A DNA stretch of 33,335 nucleotides. Source: Bacteroidota bacterium (lineage in GTDB: Bacteria > Bacteroidota > Ignavibacteria > SZUA-365). The notes beneath the pieces were generated by a model. It was given only the letters and a program-made list of their open reading frames with translations. It made no database searches and was not told where the DNA came from. This document shows positions 20,871-29,526 of the stretch, piece after piece (within the stretch, counting starts at the first letter, position 1; the number at the start of each line of letters is the position of its first letter). Position numbers and translations under genes: made by a program. Location: contig QKAF01000124.1 of NCBI GenBank assembly GCA_003246455.1, positions 1 to 33,335 of the forward strand, written 5' to 3'.

Positions 20871-23432
20871 TCACGCATTGTCTTCGTCGCCGTGATCCAC
20901 CGTCGTATGCTCTTCATCAGACCCTTTCTCGCCGGCGTCACTTTCACCGGGAATTGAACTGAAGGAGAAGGCGTCTTTGTCTTCGTTCATCGCAACCATG
21001 ATGCGGCTGCCTTCGGGGAAGCGCCCTTTGAGAATCTCCTCCGCGAGAGGGTCCTCCACGAAATTCTGCAGCGCGCGGCGAAGCGGACGGGCCCCGTAAT
21101 TGGGATCGAATCCCTTCGACGCGAGGAAATCCTTCGCATCGTCGGTGAATTCAAGGGAGAGACCCATGTGTCCGAGGCGCGTGAACAGTTTTTTCGTCGA
21201 GATATCGATAATGACCTTGATGTGCTCCTTGGTGAGCGCATGGAAAACGATACTCTCGTCGATGCGGTTGAGAAACTCGGGATTGAACAGCTTCTTGAGC
21301 GAATCCTCGAGTGTTTTCTTCATGTCGCGGTAGGCGTGCTTCTCTTCGGGCTTTTCCCCGAAGCCGAAGACGCTTCCGTCCTGCTTGATATCGCGCGCCC
21401 CGATGTTCGAGGTCATGATCAGGATCGTGTTCTTGAAATCCACCCTGCGGCCCAGACCGTCGGTGATGATGCCGTCGTCAAGCACCTGGAGGAGGATGTT
21501 GAACACGTCGGGATGCGCTTTCTCGATTTCATCGAGAAGCACGACCGAATAGGGCTTGCGGCGAATCTTTTCGGTGAGCTGTCCGCCTTCCTCGTATCCG
21601 ACGTATCCGGGAGGAGCGCCGACAAGTCGCGACACGGAGAATTTCTCCATGTACTCACTCATGTCGATGCGTACGAGCGCGTCTTCGGAATCGAAGAGGT
21701 ACCGCGCCAGGACTTTCGCGAGTTCGGTTTTTCCGACGCCGGTCGGACCGAGAAAGATGAACGATCCGATCGGACGGGTGGGATCCTTCAGTCCGGCACG
21801 CGTGCGCCGGATAGCGCGCACGAGCTTGTCGATCGCCTCGTCCTGTCCGATGATTTCCCCTTTGAGCTCGTCGCCCATTTTGAGAAGCTTCTGCGATTCG
21901 GACTGGGCAATGCGATTGACCGGAATCCCGGTCATCATCGAGACGACATCGGCGATGACGTTGTCGTCCACTTCGTGCACGATGGACTGCGATTCGGTTT
22001 CCCAGACGCGCTTGGCTTCGTCGAGTTCGTGAAGCAGCTTCTTCTCGATATCACGGAGGCGCGCCGCTTCCTCGAAATTCTGATTGCGTACGACCTGGTT
22101 CTTTTCGCTCTTGATCTTTTCGATGTCTTCTTCCAGCTCGACGATATTCTTCGGAACGACGATATTCTCGAGATGCACACGTGCGCCGGATTCATCGAGC
22201 ACGTCGATCGCCTTGTCGGGAAGGAAACGGTCGGTGATGTAGCGGTCACTCAGCCGCACGCATTCCTGGATCGCCTTGTCGGTGTAGCGCACGTTGTGAT
22301 GCTCTTCGTACTTCGTCTTGATGTTTTCCAGGATCTGGATCGTCTCATCCACGCTCGTGGGATCGACCATGATTTTCTGGAACCGGCGGTCAAGCGCACC
22401 GTCTTTTTCGATGTTCTGCCGGTATTCATCGAGCGTGGTGGCGCCGATACACTGAATGTCGCCGCGCGCGAGAGCGGGTTTGAACATGTTCGACGCATCA
22501 AGCGAACCCGAAGCGCCGCCTGCGCCCACGATGGTGTGCAGCTCATCGATGAAGAGGATGATGTCGCGTGCCTTCTCGAGCTCGTTCATCACCGCTTTCA
22601 TCCGTTCCTCGAACTGTCCGCGGTATTTCGTGCCGGCGACGAGGGCGGCAAGATCGAGCGTGACCACCCGTTTGTTGTGGAGAACGCGGGAAACTTTCTT
22701 CTGGATGATCCGAAGCGCGAGTCCCTCGGCGATCGCGGTTTTCCCGACCCCGGGTTCGCCGATGAGCACCGGGTTGTTTTTCTTTCTCCGCGAGAGCACC
22801 TGCGCGACCCGTTCGATTTCCTTTTCGCGGCCGACGATGGGATCGAGTTTGTCTTCGATCGCCATCTTGGTCAGATCCCGGCCGAAGTTGTCGAGCACCG
22901 GCGTTTTCACGCGTTCGGCGCGCTTTTCGGACGGACCGCCGCTTTCGCCCTTCTCCGCTCCGCGCCCGGGTTCATTGGGCGTCGGCGTCGAGGGTTTGCC
23001 GCTGATGATGTTGTCGAGCTCGTTTCGTACGAGATCGTACTGCACGTTGAACTGGTTCAGGATCTGCGCTGCGATATTATCGTCGTCGCGAAGCAGGGAC
23101 AGCAGCAGGTGTTCGGTGCCGATGACCTCCGACTTGTACAGCTTTGCCTCGAGATAGGTGATTTTCAGCACCTTCTCCGCCTGCTTCGTCAGGGGAATGT
23201 TGCCGATCGTGATCGTCCCTCCGGATGACCGGACGGTGTCTTCGATACTCTTCTTCACCTGGTACAGATCGCTGCCGAGATTGCGGAGAATCTTCACGGC
23301 GATCCCTTCACCCTCGCGGATGATGCCCAGGAGCAGGTGCTCCGTGCCGATATAGTCGTGGCCGAGCCGAAGCGCCTCCTCGCGGCTGAGGCGGATCACT
23401 TCCTGCACTCTGTTTGAAAAATTGCCTTCCAT
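20871..23432 (-). CDS. clpC: ClpC-type AAA+ unfoldase of the Clp protease
   Basis: An 853-residue Hsp100 protein that unfolds substrates for ClpP in the cytoplasm. Two Clp-N repeats cover about 1-150 (DYIGTEHLLLGIIREGEG and EVIGTEHLLLSLLRDDDN). AAA+ domain 1 has Walker A GEPGVGKT at 225-232. A UVR-like linker (NQNFEEAARLRDIEKKL) marks ClpC rather than ClpA or ClpB. AAA+ domain 2 has GPTGVGKTELAK. The ClpP-docking loop position reads VFGFGEKPEE, so protease binding is probably kept. The C-terminal D2-small domain is followed by an acidic tail rich in Asp and Glu. A predicted promoter lies just upstream, and a bidirectional terminator downstream. Confidence 0.96.
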   Translation of the reverse strand: MEGNFSNRVQEVIRLSREEALRLGHDYIGTEHLLLGIIREGEGIAVKILRNLGSDLYQVKKSIEDTVRSSGGTITIGNIPLTKQAEKVLKITYLEAKLYKSEVIGTEHLLLSLLRDDDNIAAQILNQFNVQYDLVRNELDNIISGKPSTPTPNEPGRGAEKGESGGPSEKRAERVKTPVLDNFGRDLTKMAIEDKLDPIVGREKEIERVAQVLSRRKKNNPVLIGEPGVGKTAIAEGLALRIIQKKVSRVLHNKRVVTLDLAALVAGTKYRGQFEERMKAVMNELEKARDIILFIDELHTIVGAGGASGSLDASNMFKPALARGDIQCIGATTLDEYRQNIEKDGALDRRFQKIMVDPTSVDETIQILENIKTKYEEHHNVRYTDKAIQECVRLSDRYITDRFLPDKAIDVLDESGARVHLENIVVPKNIVELEEDIEKIKSEKNQVVRNQNFEEAARLRDIEKKLLHELDEAKRVWETESQSIVHEVDDNVIADVVSMMTGIPVNRIAQSESQKLLKMGDELKGEIIGQDEAIDKLVRAIRRTRAGLKDPTRPIGSFIFLGPTGVGKTELAKVLARYLFDSEDALVRIDMSEYMEKFSVSRLVGAPPGYVGYEEGGQLTEKIRRKPYSVVLLDEIEKAHPDVFNILLQVLDDGIITDGLGRRVDFKNTILIMTSNIGARDIKQDGSVFGFGEKPEEKHAYRDMKKTLEDSLKKLFNPEFLNRIDESIVFHALTKEHIKVIIDISTKKLFTRLGHMGLSLEFTDDAKDFLASKGFDPNYGARPLRRALQNFVEDPLAEEILKGRFPEGSRIMVAMNEDKDAFSFSSIPGESDAGEKGSDEEHTTVDHGDEDNA

Positions 23433-23489
23433 TGTATTTCCAGGTTGTATCTGTCAGAATCCAATTCGCCTCACGGCGATCGGCGCGTC

Positions 23490-23518
23490 ATTTTATCAGC
23501 GTGTTCACTTAACTACAA
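23490..23518 (-). promoter_or_regulatory. Candidate sigma70-type promoter of clpC
   Basis: On the - strand, TTGTAG (23513-23518) and TAAAAT (23490-23495) are separated by exactly 17 bases. The -10 matches consensus at five of six positions. It would give a leader of about 50 bases before the clpC ATG. No clear CtsR or CIRCE operator was recognised in this 182-base gap. Confidence 0.5.
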
Positions 23519-23614
23519 ATTTCGGTATCGCTAAGTTCCCTTCAAGATAGCGTCATCTCACCCTTTGATCAAGGCGAAAGGCGTGTCCCCATTCATCTCG
23601 CTTCCATGGGACCA

Positions 23615-24385
23615 TCAGAAGATGATGATCCACAGCGCATAATCCAGGATCAGAATCATCGCGGATGAAAGCACGAAGGAGCGGATCGTCGAGCGTCCGA
23701 CGCCCTCTGCGCCGCCGCTGGTTTTGAAGCCGATATGGCAGCCGAGGATGGACGTAACCCCGCCGAAGGCGATGGATTTGATAATCCCGGACACGATGTC
23801 CTTGGTCTCGAAGAACCGCTCGACACTGCCGAAAAAGACCTGCGATGTGAGGCCGAGAAAGAAATTCGAAACCAGGAACGCGCCGATGAGGGCGATGCTG
23901 TTGGCGAAGATCACCAGTACCGGCATCATGAGGACGGCGCCGAGAAAACGCGGCATTGCAAGGTAGCGCACCGGGTCGATCGCCATGCTTTCCAGCGCAT
24001 CGATCTGTTCGGTGACTTTCATTGTGCCGATTTCCGCTGCGATGGAAGCGCCGACGCGTCCTGCGATGACGATCGCGGTCAGGACGGGACCAAGTTCGAT
24101 GAAGATTGCCCGGCTCACAGCGCCTCCGATCAGCGAGAAGCTGATCATTCCCTGGAATTGGTACGCCGCCTGCCAGGCCGACACCATGCCGGTGAAAAGC
24201 CCGATGATCAGGACCAGCGGGAGGGAACCGACACCGATGTGCGCCATCTGCTCCAGGACGAGCCGCCGGTCGCGAAACAGGCGGTGCATGCTGCGCAGGA
24301 CGTTCACCTGCAGCGCACTAACCTGACCGATTTCCGTGAAGAAGCGGATCGTGCGGCGACCGATTATGTCGAGTCCGAAGGTCAT
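23615..24385 (-). CDS. mlaE: MlaE-family ABC transporter permease
   Basis: A 256-residue membrane protein of the MlaE/YrbE family, the inner-membrane permease for phospholipid movement between inner and outer membranes. The conserved core is LPLVLIIGLFTGMVSAWQAA, then ELGPVLTAIVIAGRVGASIAAEIGTM, then VTEQIDALESMAIDPVRYL, with about five hydrophobic segments. In most genomes the ATPase (mlaF) and the MCE protein (mlaD) follow directly. Here clpC follows, so the partners must be encoded elsewhere. It is the last gene of the leftward cassette, 93 bases after the radical SAM gene, and that gap is mostly a 9-bp minisatellite. Confidence 0.92.
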   Translation of the reverse strand: MTFGLDIIGRRTIRFFTEIGQVSALQVNVLRSMHRLFRDRRLVLEQMAHIGVGSLPLVLIIGLFTGMVSAWQAAYQFQGMISFSLIGGAVSRAIFIELGPVLTAIVIAGRVGASIAAEIGTMKVTEQIDALESMAIDPVRYLAMPRFLGAVLMMPVLVIFANSIALIGAFLVSNFFLGLTSQVFFGSVERFFETKDIVSGIIKSIAFGGVTSILGCHIGFKTSGGAEGVGRSTIRSFVLSSAMILILDYALWIIIF

Positions 24386-24420
24386 GCACCCAAATTACGG
24401 AATAAAGATCGGAAATCAGC

Positions 24421-24479
24421 AGGGGCGGAAGGAGCGGAAGGAGCGGAAGGGGCGGAAGGGGCGGAAGGGGCGGAAGGGC
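24421..24479. repeat. Minisatellite, 9-bp unit, about 6.5 copies
   Basis: Six full units, AGGGGCGGA or AGGAGCGGA, run from 24421 to 24474 and a partial unit reaches the first base of the radical SAM stop codon. The order is one GGGG-type unit, two GGAG-type, three GGGG-type. The unit length is a multiple of three but it lies outside both genes. In the - strand transcript it is C-rich and directly precedes mlaE. Confidence 0.9.
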
Positions 24480-25492
24480 TAGCGGTAAATGCGCAGCCCC
24501 TCGGTGCAGTTGCTGCACATGGGGATTTCGCGCCGGTCGGAGAGCACCCGATTGCGGAAGGCGTGGTACGCGGGCGATTGCCAGACATCGTCAAAACTCC
24601 GGTCGTTGATCGTTCCGAGCGGGTACTCGGCATCCTTGTCAAAGCAGCACGGAACCACGACGCCGTCCCACGTGATGACGCTGCGCTCCCACAGGCGGAC
24701 GCAGCGGTTATGCTGCGCATTCCGGGTTCGCAGTTCGCCGTCGATGACGCGGTAGCGGCTGAAGCGTTCGTCGCGCGGAAGGAAGCGTTCCGCGCCTTCG
24801 ATGGAATAGACCTGCATGGTTTTCAGCGATACGGCGGCACGATGTTGTCGCGCCAGCGCCTGCAGCTGAGGCAGCTGCGCTTCGTTCTGTCGTGTCACCA
24901 GGAGCTGCAGTGTCAGCTCGAGCGGTGCGCGCCAGCCGCGGGCTGCTCGTGCCGCATCGAGGTTCGCCAGTGCTTCATGAACCTTTGAGAGGGAGCCGCC
25001 GACGCGGTATTCTTCGTAGACCTCCTGGGTCATTCCGTCGATGGAAATGATGAGACGGTCGAGCCCGGCGTCGAGCAGTGCATCGACCACCTCCCTGCGC
25101 AGATAGTGCGCGTTGGTGCTGATCGAGACGTACATGCGCCGCGATCGCGCATACGCAATCATGTCCACGAGGCGATTGTTGATGAACGGCTCTCCCTGGA
25201 AAAACAGCTGCAGATAGAAGACGTCGCTGTGTACCGCATCAACGATCGCGCGAAAACGATCGAAGTCCATCATCCCGAGGGGACGCACCATCGCGCCGTT
25301 CCCGGAGGGGCATTCCGGGCATTTGAGATTGCAGCGGTTGGTGGGCTCGATCGTCAGGGTATACGGGCGGCCCCAGACGATGCTGCGCTTTCGGGAGACC
25401 GACAGCTGATAGGAAAGACCGACGAGCAGGAGGTTCCACGCACGTCTGAGGCTGAAGCAGCGGGAAAGATTGCGGAGAGTCCGCAGGGTCAT
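24479..25492 (-). CDS. Radical SAM protein with SPASM domain
   Basis: A 337-residue enzyme. The radical SAM core has the cluster motif C54-x3-C58-x2-C61 (CNLKCPEC). Further core strands are LQLFFQGEPFINN and ISTNAHYL, then RLIISIDGMTQEVYEEYR. The C-terminal SPASM region has C264, C282-C283 (GVVVPCC), C326 and C329, enough for an auxiliary cluster. Family members modify peptides, sugars or other small substrates; which one here is unknown. It overlaps the methyltransferase stop by one base (TAATG), so translation is coupled. The downstream stop touches the minisatellite. The context of glycosyltransferase, methyltransferase and MOP transporter suggests modification of an envelope glycan or lipid. 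Confidence 0.9.
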   Translation of the reverse strand: MTLRTLRNLSRCFSLRRAWNLLLVGLSYQLSVSRKRSIVWGRPYTLTIEPTNRCNLKCPECPSGNGAMVRPLGMMDFDRFRAIVDAVHSDVFYLQLFFQGEPFINNRLVDMIAYARSRRMYVSISTNAHYLRREVVDALLDAGLDRLIISIDGMTQEVYEEYRVGGSLSKVHEALANLDAARAARGWRAPLELTLQLLVTRQNEAQLPQLQALARQHRAAVSLKTMQVYSIEGAERFLPRDERFSRYRVIDGELRTRNAQHNRCVRLWERSVITWDGVVVPCCFDKDAEYPLGTINDRSFDDVWQSPAYHAFRNRVLSDRREIPMCSNCTEGLRIYR

Positions 25493-26325
25493 TACATGTC
25501 CTTTCTGCAGATCAGGTACCAGGCCGGATTGAGCCAGGAGTTGAACAGCCCCGGCTTGTCGCTCACGAGACGCAGGATCAGGCGCTTCAGTCCGCTGCGC
25601 TGCAGCAGACGGACGGCCCGCAGATGGCCGTCACTCCAGACCAGCGACTCCGGCTGTTCGAACAGGCGGCGGGCCATCGCCCGGTTGACGAACGTGGGTT
25701 TCAGGCCGCTCCACGACAGCAGTCCCGTCAGTTCCGAGAATCGCAGAAGCTGAGCGAGATCGTTGCGTCCCGCGTCGGCAGGACGCTTCCGGAGCAGCAG
25801 CGCGCGCAATGCCGCCCGATTCTTCAGGCTTGCGAACGGGAGGCCGAAGTGCGGGTCGGAGATGATATTCGTGATCGCGTTCCGGTTCGGCGTGCTCAGG
25901 TACAGCAAGCCCGTCGGGGTGAGGACGCGTGAGAGTTCCTTCAGCACGTCCGCGGGAGAGTCGACGTGCTCGAGCACATCCTGGAGGACGATGGCGTCAA
26001 AAGAAGCATCGGGGTAGGGAAGTGATGCGAGATCCGCCATGGCGGTCTCGACGTCGGGCAGACTCTCGCTGAGCGCGTCGAGTCGATCAGGGTTGCAGTC
26101 GACCGCGATCACGTCCGCGCCGCGCGCATGGAGCGCCGCGCTCGTCCCTCCGACGCCGCATCCGGCATCGAGCACGACGGCGCCTTCAAGCTCCAAGAAG
26201 CGGTCCAGCACGGCGCATACAGCGTCTCCGCGCAGACGGGCGCGGTCGATGGCGCGCTGCCAGCGCTCGAAATTAGGGTGATTCGTATCCAGGGTATATG
26301 TCGATTCGAAGGTTGTCTCAGTCAC
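25492..26325 (-). CDS. Class I SAM-dependent methyltransferase
   Basis: A 277-residue protein with a Rossmann methyltransferase domain over about 45-160. Motif I is VLDAGCGVGGTS (51-62), the acidic residue D76 lies in VIAVDCNPD, and IVLQDVLEHVDSP follows, with LLYLSTPNRNA after it. This is the Methyltransf_11/UbiE-like class; the substrate is not determinable. The last 110 residues are an extra region with no motif I know. The gene begins with GTG three bases after the glycosyltransferase stop codon and ends overlapping the radical SAM start, so the three genes form a coupled unit. Confidence 0.88.
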   Translation of the reverse strand: MTETTFESTYTLDTNHPNFERWQRAIDRARLRGDAVCAVLDRFLELEGAVVLDAGCGVGGTSAALHARGADVIAVDCNPDRLDALSESLPDVETAMADLASLPYPDASFDAIVLQDVLEHVDSPADVLKELSRVLTPTGLLYLSTPNRNAITNIISDPHFGLPFASLKNRAALRALLLRKRPADAGRNDLAQLLRFSELTGLLSWSGLKPTFVNRAMARRLFEQPESLVWSDGHLRAVRLLQRSGLKRLILRLVSDKPGLFNSWLNPAWYLICRKDM

Positions 26326-26328
26326 GTG

Positions 26329-27438
26329 TTACCAGCGGGGCGGTTTGACAAACGACGTTAAACCGGTCAAGGTTGAAAAGAAAATATGGAATCCTTCGGA
26401 GAACGCAAGACGGAGCCGAGCGTTTTCGCCTTCCATCCAACGGAAGGCATACGACAGAAATCCGGTGTCGTACCAGAGTTTCCAGAGCCACATGAGGGGA
26501 GGCAGTACGCGTTCGGGGCCAGGCATGACGGCCGTCAGAGCGAGGGCCGCAAGGGGCGTGAGGGTTTCGCTCAGAACGAAAAGGGCCAGCAGCACGGTAC
26601 CGCGCCCTCGATACGCCGACGATACACGGTAATGGCGCAGTTTCTGCCGGAGCAGCGCGGACCAGTCGGTCGCTGCGGCGGAAAACACCATTGCGTCCTG
26701 ACGAACGCAGGTCCCGGTCTTTGCACCGGAAGCGAGCATGCGCTGAAGCAGAAGGTCGTCGTCGCCGCCGAGATGCGCATAGATGGAAGGGAGTCCGCCA
26801 CAGCGTTCATAGATGCCGCGGGTGAATCCCCAGCTTCGGCCGCTGGCCATATACGGGAACCCGGATGCGGCGGCAGCGATCGCCAGTGCCATGGTTCTGC
26901 GCGATTCGAAAGCCGCGAAACGGGCTGCTCCGCCCCTCGAGCCGGAAAGCGGTGCGAGACCGATCACCGCATCCGCGCCCCCGGCGAGCGTCGCGGACAT
27001 CGCGCTGATCCATGCGGGGCGTGGACGGCAATCCGCGTCGGTGCAGAGCAGAAGCGGATTCCGCGCTTCGGAGATTCCCGCGTGCAGGGCGAATTTCTTC
27101 GGTGAGACCCCCGGAGGAACCGCGTCGACGCGCACAATGCGCAGCGGCAGCCTTTCGGTGAAGTCCTCTGCGACCGCCGCGGTCTCGTCATCGGAACGAT
27201 CGTCCACCAGAATGATTTCCACGAGTTCCCGCGGATGGTCCTGCTCTTCCAGCGCGAGAAGAAGCTCCCGCAGCGCATGCTCTTCATTGTGCGCGGCGAT
27301 GACCACGGAAACGGGCTGCGGATCCATGCGATGCGGCGGCCTGCGCAGGGCGTTCATCCATCCGCGGTAGACGAACACGAAAAAGAGCGAACTCATTACT
27401 GCGCTCAGGATCGCGATGACCTCGAGAACGACACTCAT
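26329..27438 (-). CDS. Membrane-anchored family 2 glycosyltransferase
   Basis: A 369-residue GT-A enzyme. An N-terminal membrane helix (about 4-24) precedes the catalytic domain: VSVVIAAHNEE (43-53), ILVDDRSDDET, the metal-binding LCTDADCRPRP (D134, D136) and LGGDDDLLLQRML (about 223-235) supplying the catalytic-base region. Two or more C-terminal hydrophobic segments follow (VLLALFVLSETLTPLAALAL). This layout fits enzymes that add a sugar to a lipid carrier at the inner membrane. Donor and acceptor are unknown. It overlaps the end of gatB by four bases (ATGA) and is followed directly by the methyltransferase. Confidence 0.88.
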   Translation of the reverse strand: MSVVLEVIAILSAVMSSLFFVFVYRGWMNALRRPPHRMDPQPVSVVIAAHNEEHALRELLLALEEQDHPRELVEIILVDDRSDDETAAVAEDFTERLPLRIVRVDAVPPGVSPKKFALHAGISEARNPLLLCTDADCRPRPAWISAMSATLAGGADAVIGLAPLSGSRGGAARFAAFESRRTMALAIAAAASGFPYMASGRSWGFTRGIYERCGGLPSIYAHLGGDDDLLLQRMLASGAKTGTCVRQDAMVFSAAATDWSALLRQKLRHYRVSSAYRGRGTVLLALFVLSETLTPLAALALTAVMPGPERVLPPLMWLWKLWYDTGFLSYAFRWMEGENARLRLAFSEGFHIFFSTLTGLTSFVKPPRW

Positions 27439-28955
27439 GGTCGAACTCCTCCGCGGCCGGGAATTTCCTCTTCCGGATCAGATCGTCTGCCGGCGCTTTC
27501 GCCCGGTTCCTGTCGTTCCGATTCGAGCAGAGCGCTGAGGATGCTGCTGCTCATCAGAGGATCAGCTTTTCCCTGGCTGAGCACCAGAATCTTCTGCATG
27601 AAAAAACCGAGAAGCCCTTTTTTCCCGTCACGATACGCCTGGACCTGTGCGGGATGTGCCTTGAGGATTTGACCGGCGAGCGTTCGCAGTGAATCTGCAT
27701 CCGATATCTGCCGGAGGTCGAGCGCGGCGATGACATGGTCGGGATGCTCCCCGCTTCGCCACATTCGATCGAATACCTGCTTCGACGCCGTCCGACTGAT
27801 GCTGCCCGCGGCGACATGTTCGAGAAGCAGGGCGAGGTGCGATGCCGGAACGGGGATTACTTCGCTTGCCTGCTCTTTCATCATGGCGAGCACTTCACCG
27901 CCCACCCAGTGCGCCGCTGCCGTCGCCATCGAAAGCCGGATGCCGTCAGGGAACGAGGCCAGGATTTCTTCAAAATAGTCCGCCACGAGCCGGGCTCCCG
28001 TGAGAACATCCGCATCGTATTTCGTCAGACCGAATGCGGCGACAAAGCGCGCGGCCCGAATCAGGGGCAGCTCCGGGAGGGATCCCGCGGCGATTTCCAT
28101 CTCCTCATCGTGGATGGACATCTCCGGCAGGTCGGGATCGTCGAGATAATGATAGTCGGCGGCGCTCTCCTTCCCGCGCATGATGCGTCCGGCTTTTCCC
28201 GCTTCATCCCACAGCAGGGTGACGGGCTGGACATCCATTCCCGCCGCGTGCAGTTCACGCTGCCGGGAGATTTCCCAGTGCAGCGCATGCTCGATATGTC
28301 GGAATGAATTCAGGTTTTTGATCTCGGTCCGCTGACCCGGAGTCCCCGAATTATCCCGGAGCGACACATTCGCATCGCAGCGAAAGGATGCGCGTTCCAT
28401 GCTCCCGTCGCTGATTCCGAGATACATCAGAACCCGGCGCAGTTCCTGCAAGAACGCCACGGCGGCTTCCGGTGACGCAAGCACCGGCTGGGTGACGATC
28501 TCGAGCAGCGGTATCCCGCTGCGGTTGTAGTCCGCCCGGACCCTCGATCCGTCGTGAAGCAGTTTCCCGGCATCTTCCTCGAGGTGGATGCGCTCGAATG
28601 CGGCATGGCCGTCGGTGCCGTCAGGAAGACGAAACCGCAGTGCTCCGCCCGTACAGAAAGGCCGTTCATACTGCGTGATCTGATAGCCTTTCGGAAGGTC
28701 GGGATAGAAATAGTGCTTTCGGGCGAAACGCGATGTATGGTGCAGGGCACCTCCGAATGCCGTACCCGCGCGCACGGCCATACGCGCCGCCTCCGGGTTC
28801 AGCACCGGCAGCGCACCGGGGTGCCCGAGACAGACGGGACACGTCCGAGTGTTCGGCAGGTCCTCACCCGCGGTCGCACAGACGCAGAACAGCTTGCTCC
28901 GCGTCAGCAGCTGTGCGTGCACCTCCAGTCCTATGACAGGGGCGGGGGCCAACAC
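27435..28955 (-). CDS. gatB: Aspartyl/glutamyl-tRNA amidotransferase subunit B
   Basis: A 506-residue GatB. In the GatCAB complex it binds tRNA and phosphorylates and amidates misacylated Glu-tRNA(Gln) or Asp-tRNA(Asn). Diagnostic stretches are PVIGLEVHAQLLT, CPVCLGHPGALPVLNP, ARKHYFYPDLPKGYQITQ, SFRCDANVSLR and TEIKNLNSFRHIEHAL. The C-terminal YqeY-like tail domain ends around GKKGLLGFFMQKI. About 30 extra residues rich in Glu, Arg and Gly follow, overlapping the glycosyltransferase start. The gene starts with GTG placed directly after the upstream stop (TGAGTG). gatA and gatC are not in the window. Confidence 0.96.
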   Translation of the reverse strand: MLAPAPVIGLEVHAQLLTRSKLFCVCATAGEDLPNTRTCPVCLGHPGALPVLNPEAARMAVRAGTAFGGALHHTSRFARKHYFYPDLPKGYQITQYERPFCTGGALRFRLPDGTDGHAAFERIHLEEDAGKLLHDGSRVRADYNRSGIPLLEIVTQPVLASPEAAVAFLQELRRVLMYLGISDGSMERASFRCDANVSLRDNSGTPGQRTEIKNLNSFRHIEHALHWEISRQRELHAAGMDVQPVTLLWDEAGKAGRIMRGKESAADYHYLDDPDLPEMSIHDEEMEIAAGSLPELPLIRAARFVAAFGLTKYDADVLTGARLVADYFEEILASFPDGIRLSMATAAAHWVGGEVLAMMKEQASEVIPVPASHLALLLEHVAAGSISRTASKQVFDRMWRSGEHPDHVIAALDLRQISDADSLRTLAGQILKAHPAQVQAYRDGKKGLLGFFMQKILVLSQGKADPLMSSSILSALLESERQEPGESAGRRSDPEEEIPGRGGVRP

Positions 28956-29513
28956 TCAATCTTCCGCCACAGGGATGGGTGCGGGCATTTCCTCCGTGAC
29001 GCCCTGTTCCTGCTCGACCGGCGCAAGGGATTGTTCCTGCATATGAAGCGTGAGCGCCTTGTTGATATCCTGACGCTGTGCGTACGAAAGGAAGGAAAGC
29101 GGAATGAAGGCATCCTGGCCGTCGAGAAGGGTGAAGCGGAAACCGGAGGCCTCCTTTTTCGCTGCGCGCAGTGCGGTCCAGCTGATCGTACGTTCCGAAA
29201 TTATCGGGCGCAGCAGCTGCATGGAGATGAAATTTTCGAACAGCCGCCACGAAACTCCTTCGTCATCGATTTTCACGTACTGCGATTTCAGGTAGCGGGC
29301 CCGGCGTGCAAGATGCACGGTATAGCCGACGAAATACAGCATCTGGATGATGATGAGCGGAGAGTCCTCGAACCTTCCGTCATTGAAGAAAATCCGGATG
29401 GCGATGGCTGCCAGACCCGCGAGGACAAAGAGCGCCGCCAGGCCTCCGAGAATGACCCCGAGCCAGTGCCATTTCTGCCAGGGGGCGAACATTTTGATTT
29501 CAAGCTCTCGCAT
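28956..29513 (-). CDS. Small membrane protein, function unknown
   Basis: A 185-residue protein with two N-terminal hydrophobic helices at about 16-41 and 52-68 (WLGVILGGLAALFVLAGLAA and LIIIQMLYFVGYTVHLA). A soluble part follows with a beta-strand pattern (QYVKIDDEGVSWRLF, ISERTISWTALRAAKKEASG, FRFTLLDGQDAFIPL), which could be a bacterial PH-like fold. I recognise no family with certainty. SD GGAGGGAA, seven bases before the ATG, supports the start. It lies 13 bases after the MOP transporter and its stop codon abuts the gatB start, so it belongs to the same transcript. The last 30 residues are acidic and Pro/Glu-rich. Confidence 0.75.
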   Translation of the reverse strand: MRELEIKMFAPWQKWHWLGVILGGLAALFVLAGLAAIAIRIFFNDGRFEDSPLIIIQMLYFVGYTVHLARRARYLKSQYVKIDDEGVSWRLFENFISMQLLRPIISERTISWTALRAAKKEASGFRFTLLDGQDAFIPLSFLSYAQRQDINKALTLHMQEQSLAPVEQEQGVTEEMPAPIPVAED

Positions 29514-29526
29514 GGAAATTCCCTCC

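Noticed and set aside
21168-23228. A 686-codon open frame on the + strand over clpC
   Set aside because: It is a shadow of clpC, whose Walker and Clp-N motifs are clear. No motif or SD supports the antisense frame.
24421-24479. CRISPR array or coding repeat
   Set aside because: The units are 9 bases, directly joined without spacers, and lie between stop and start codons of flanking genes.
23735-24988. A 417-codon + strand frame crossing mlaE and the minisatellite, with an AEG repeat
   Set aside because: The AEG repeat is just the translated minisatellite. The rest is antisense to mlaE and the radical SAM gene.
24479-25492. Radical SAM partner of the Memo protein (AmmeMemoRadiSam system)
   Set aside because: It has a SPASM C-terminus and lies 6 kb away on the opposite strand in another operon. 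The Memo-linked radical SAM protein is PflA-like and lacks SPASM.
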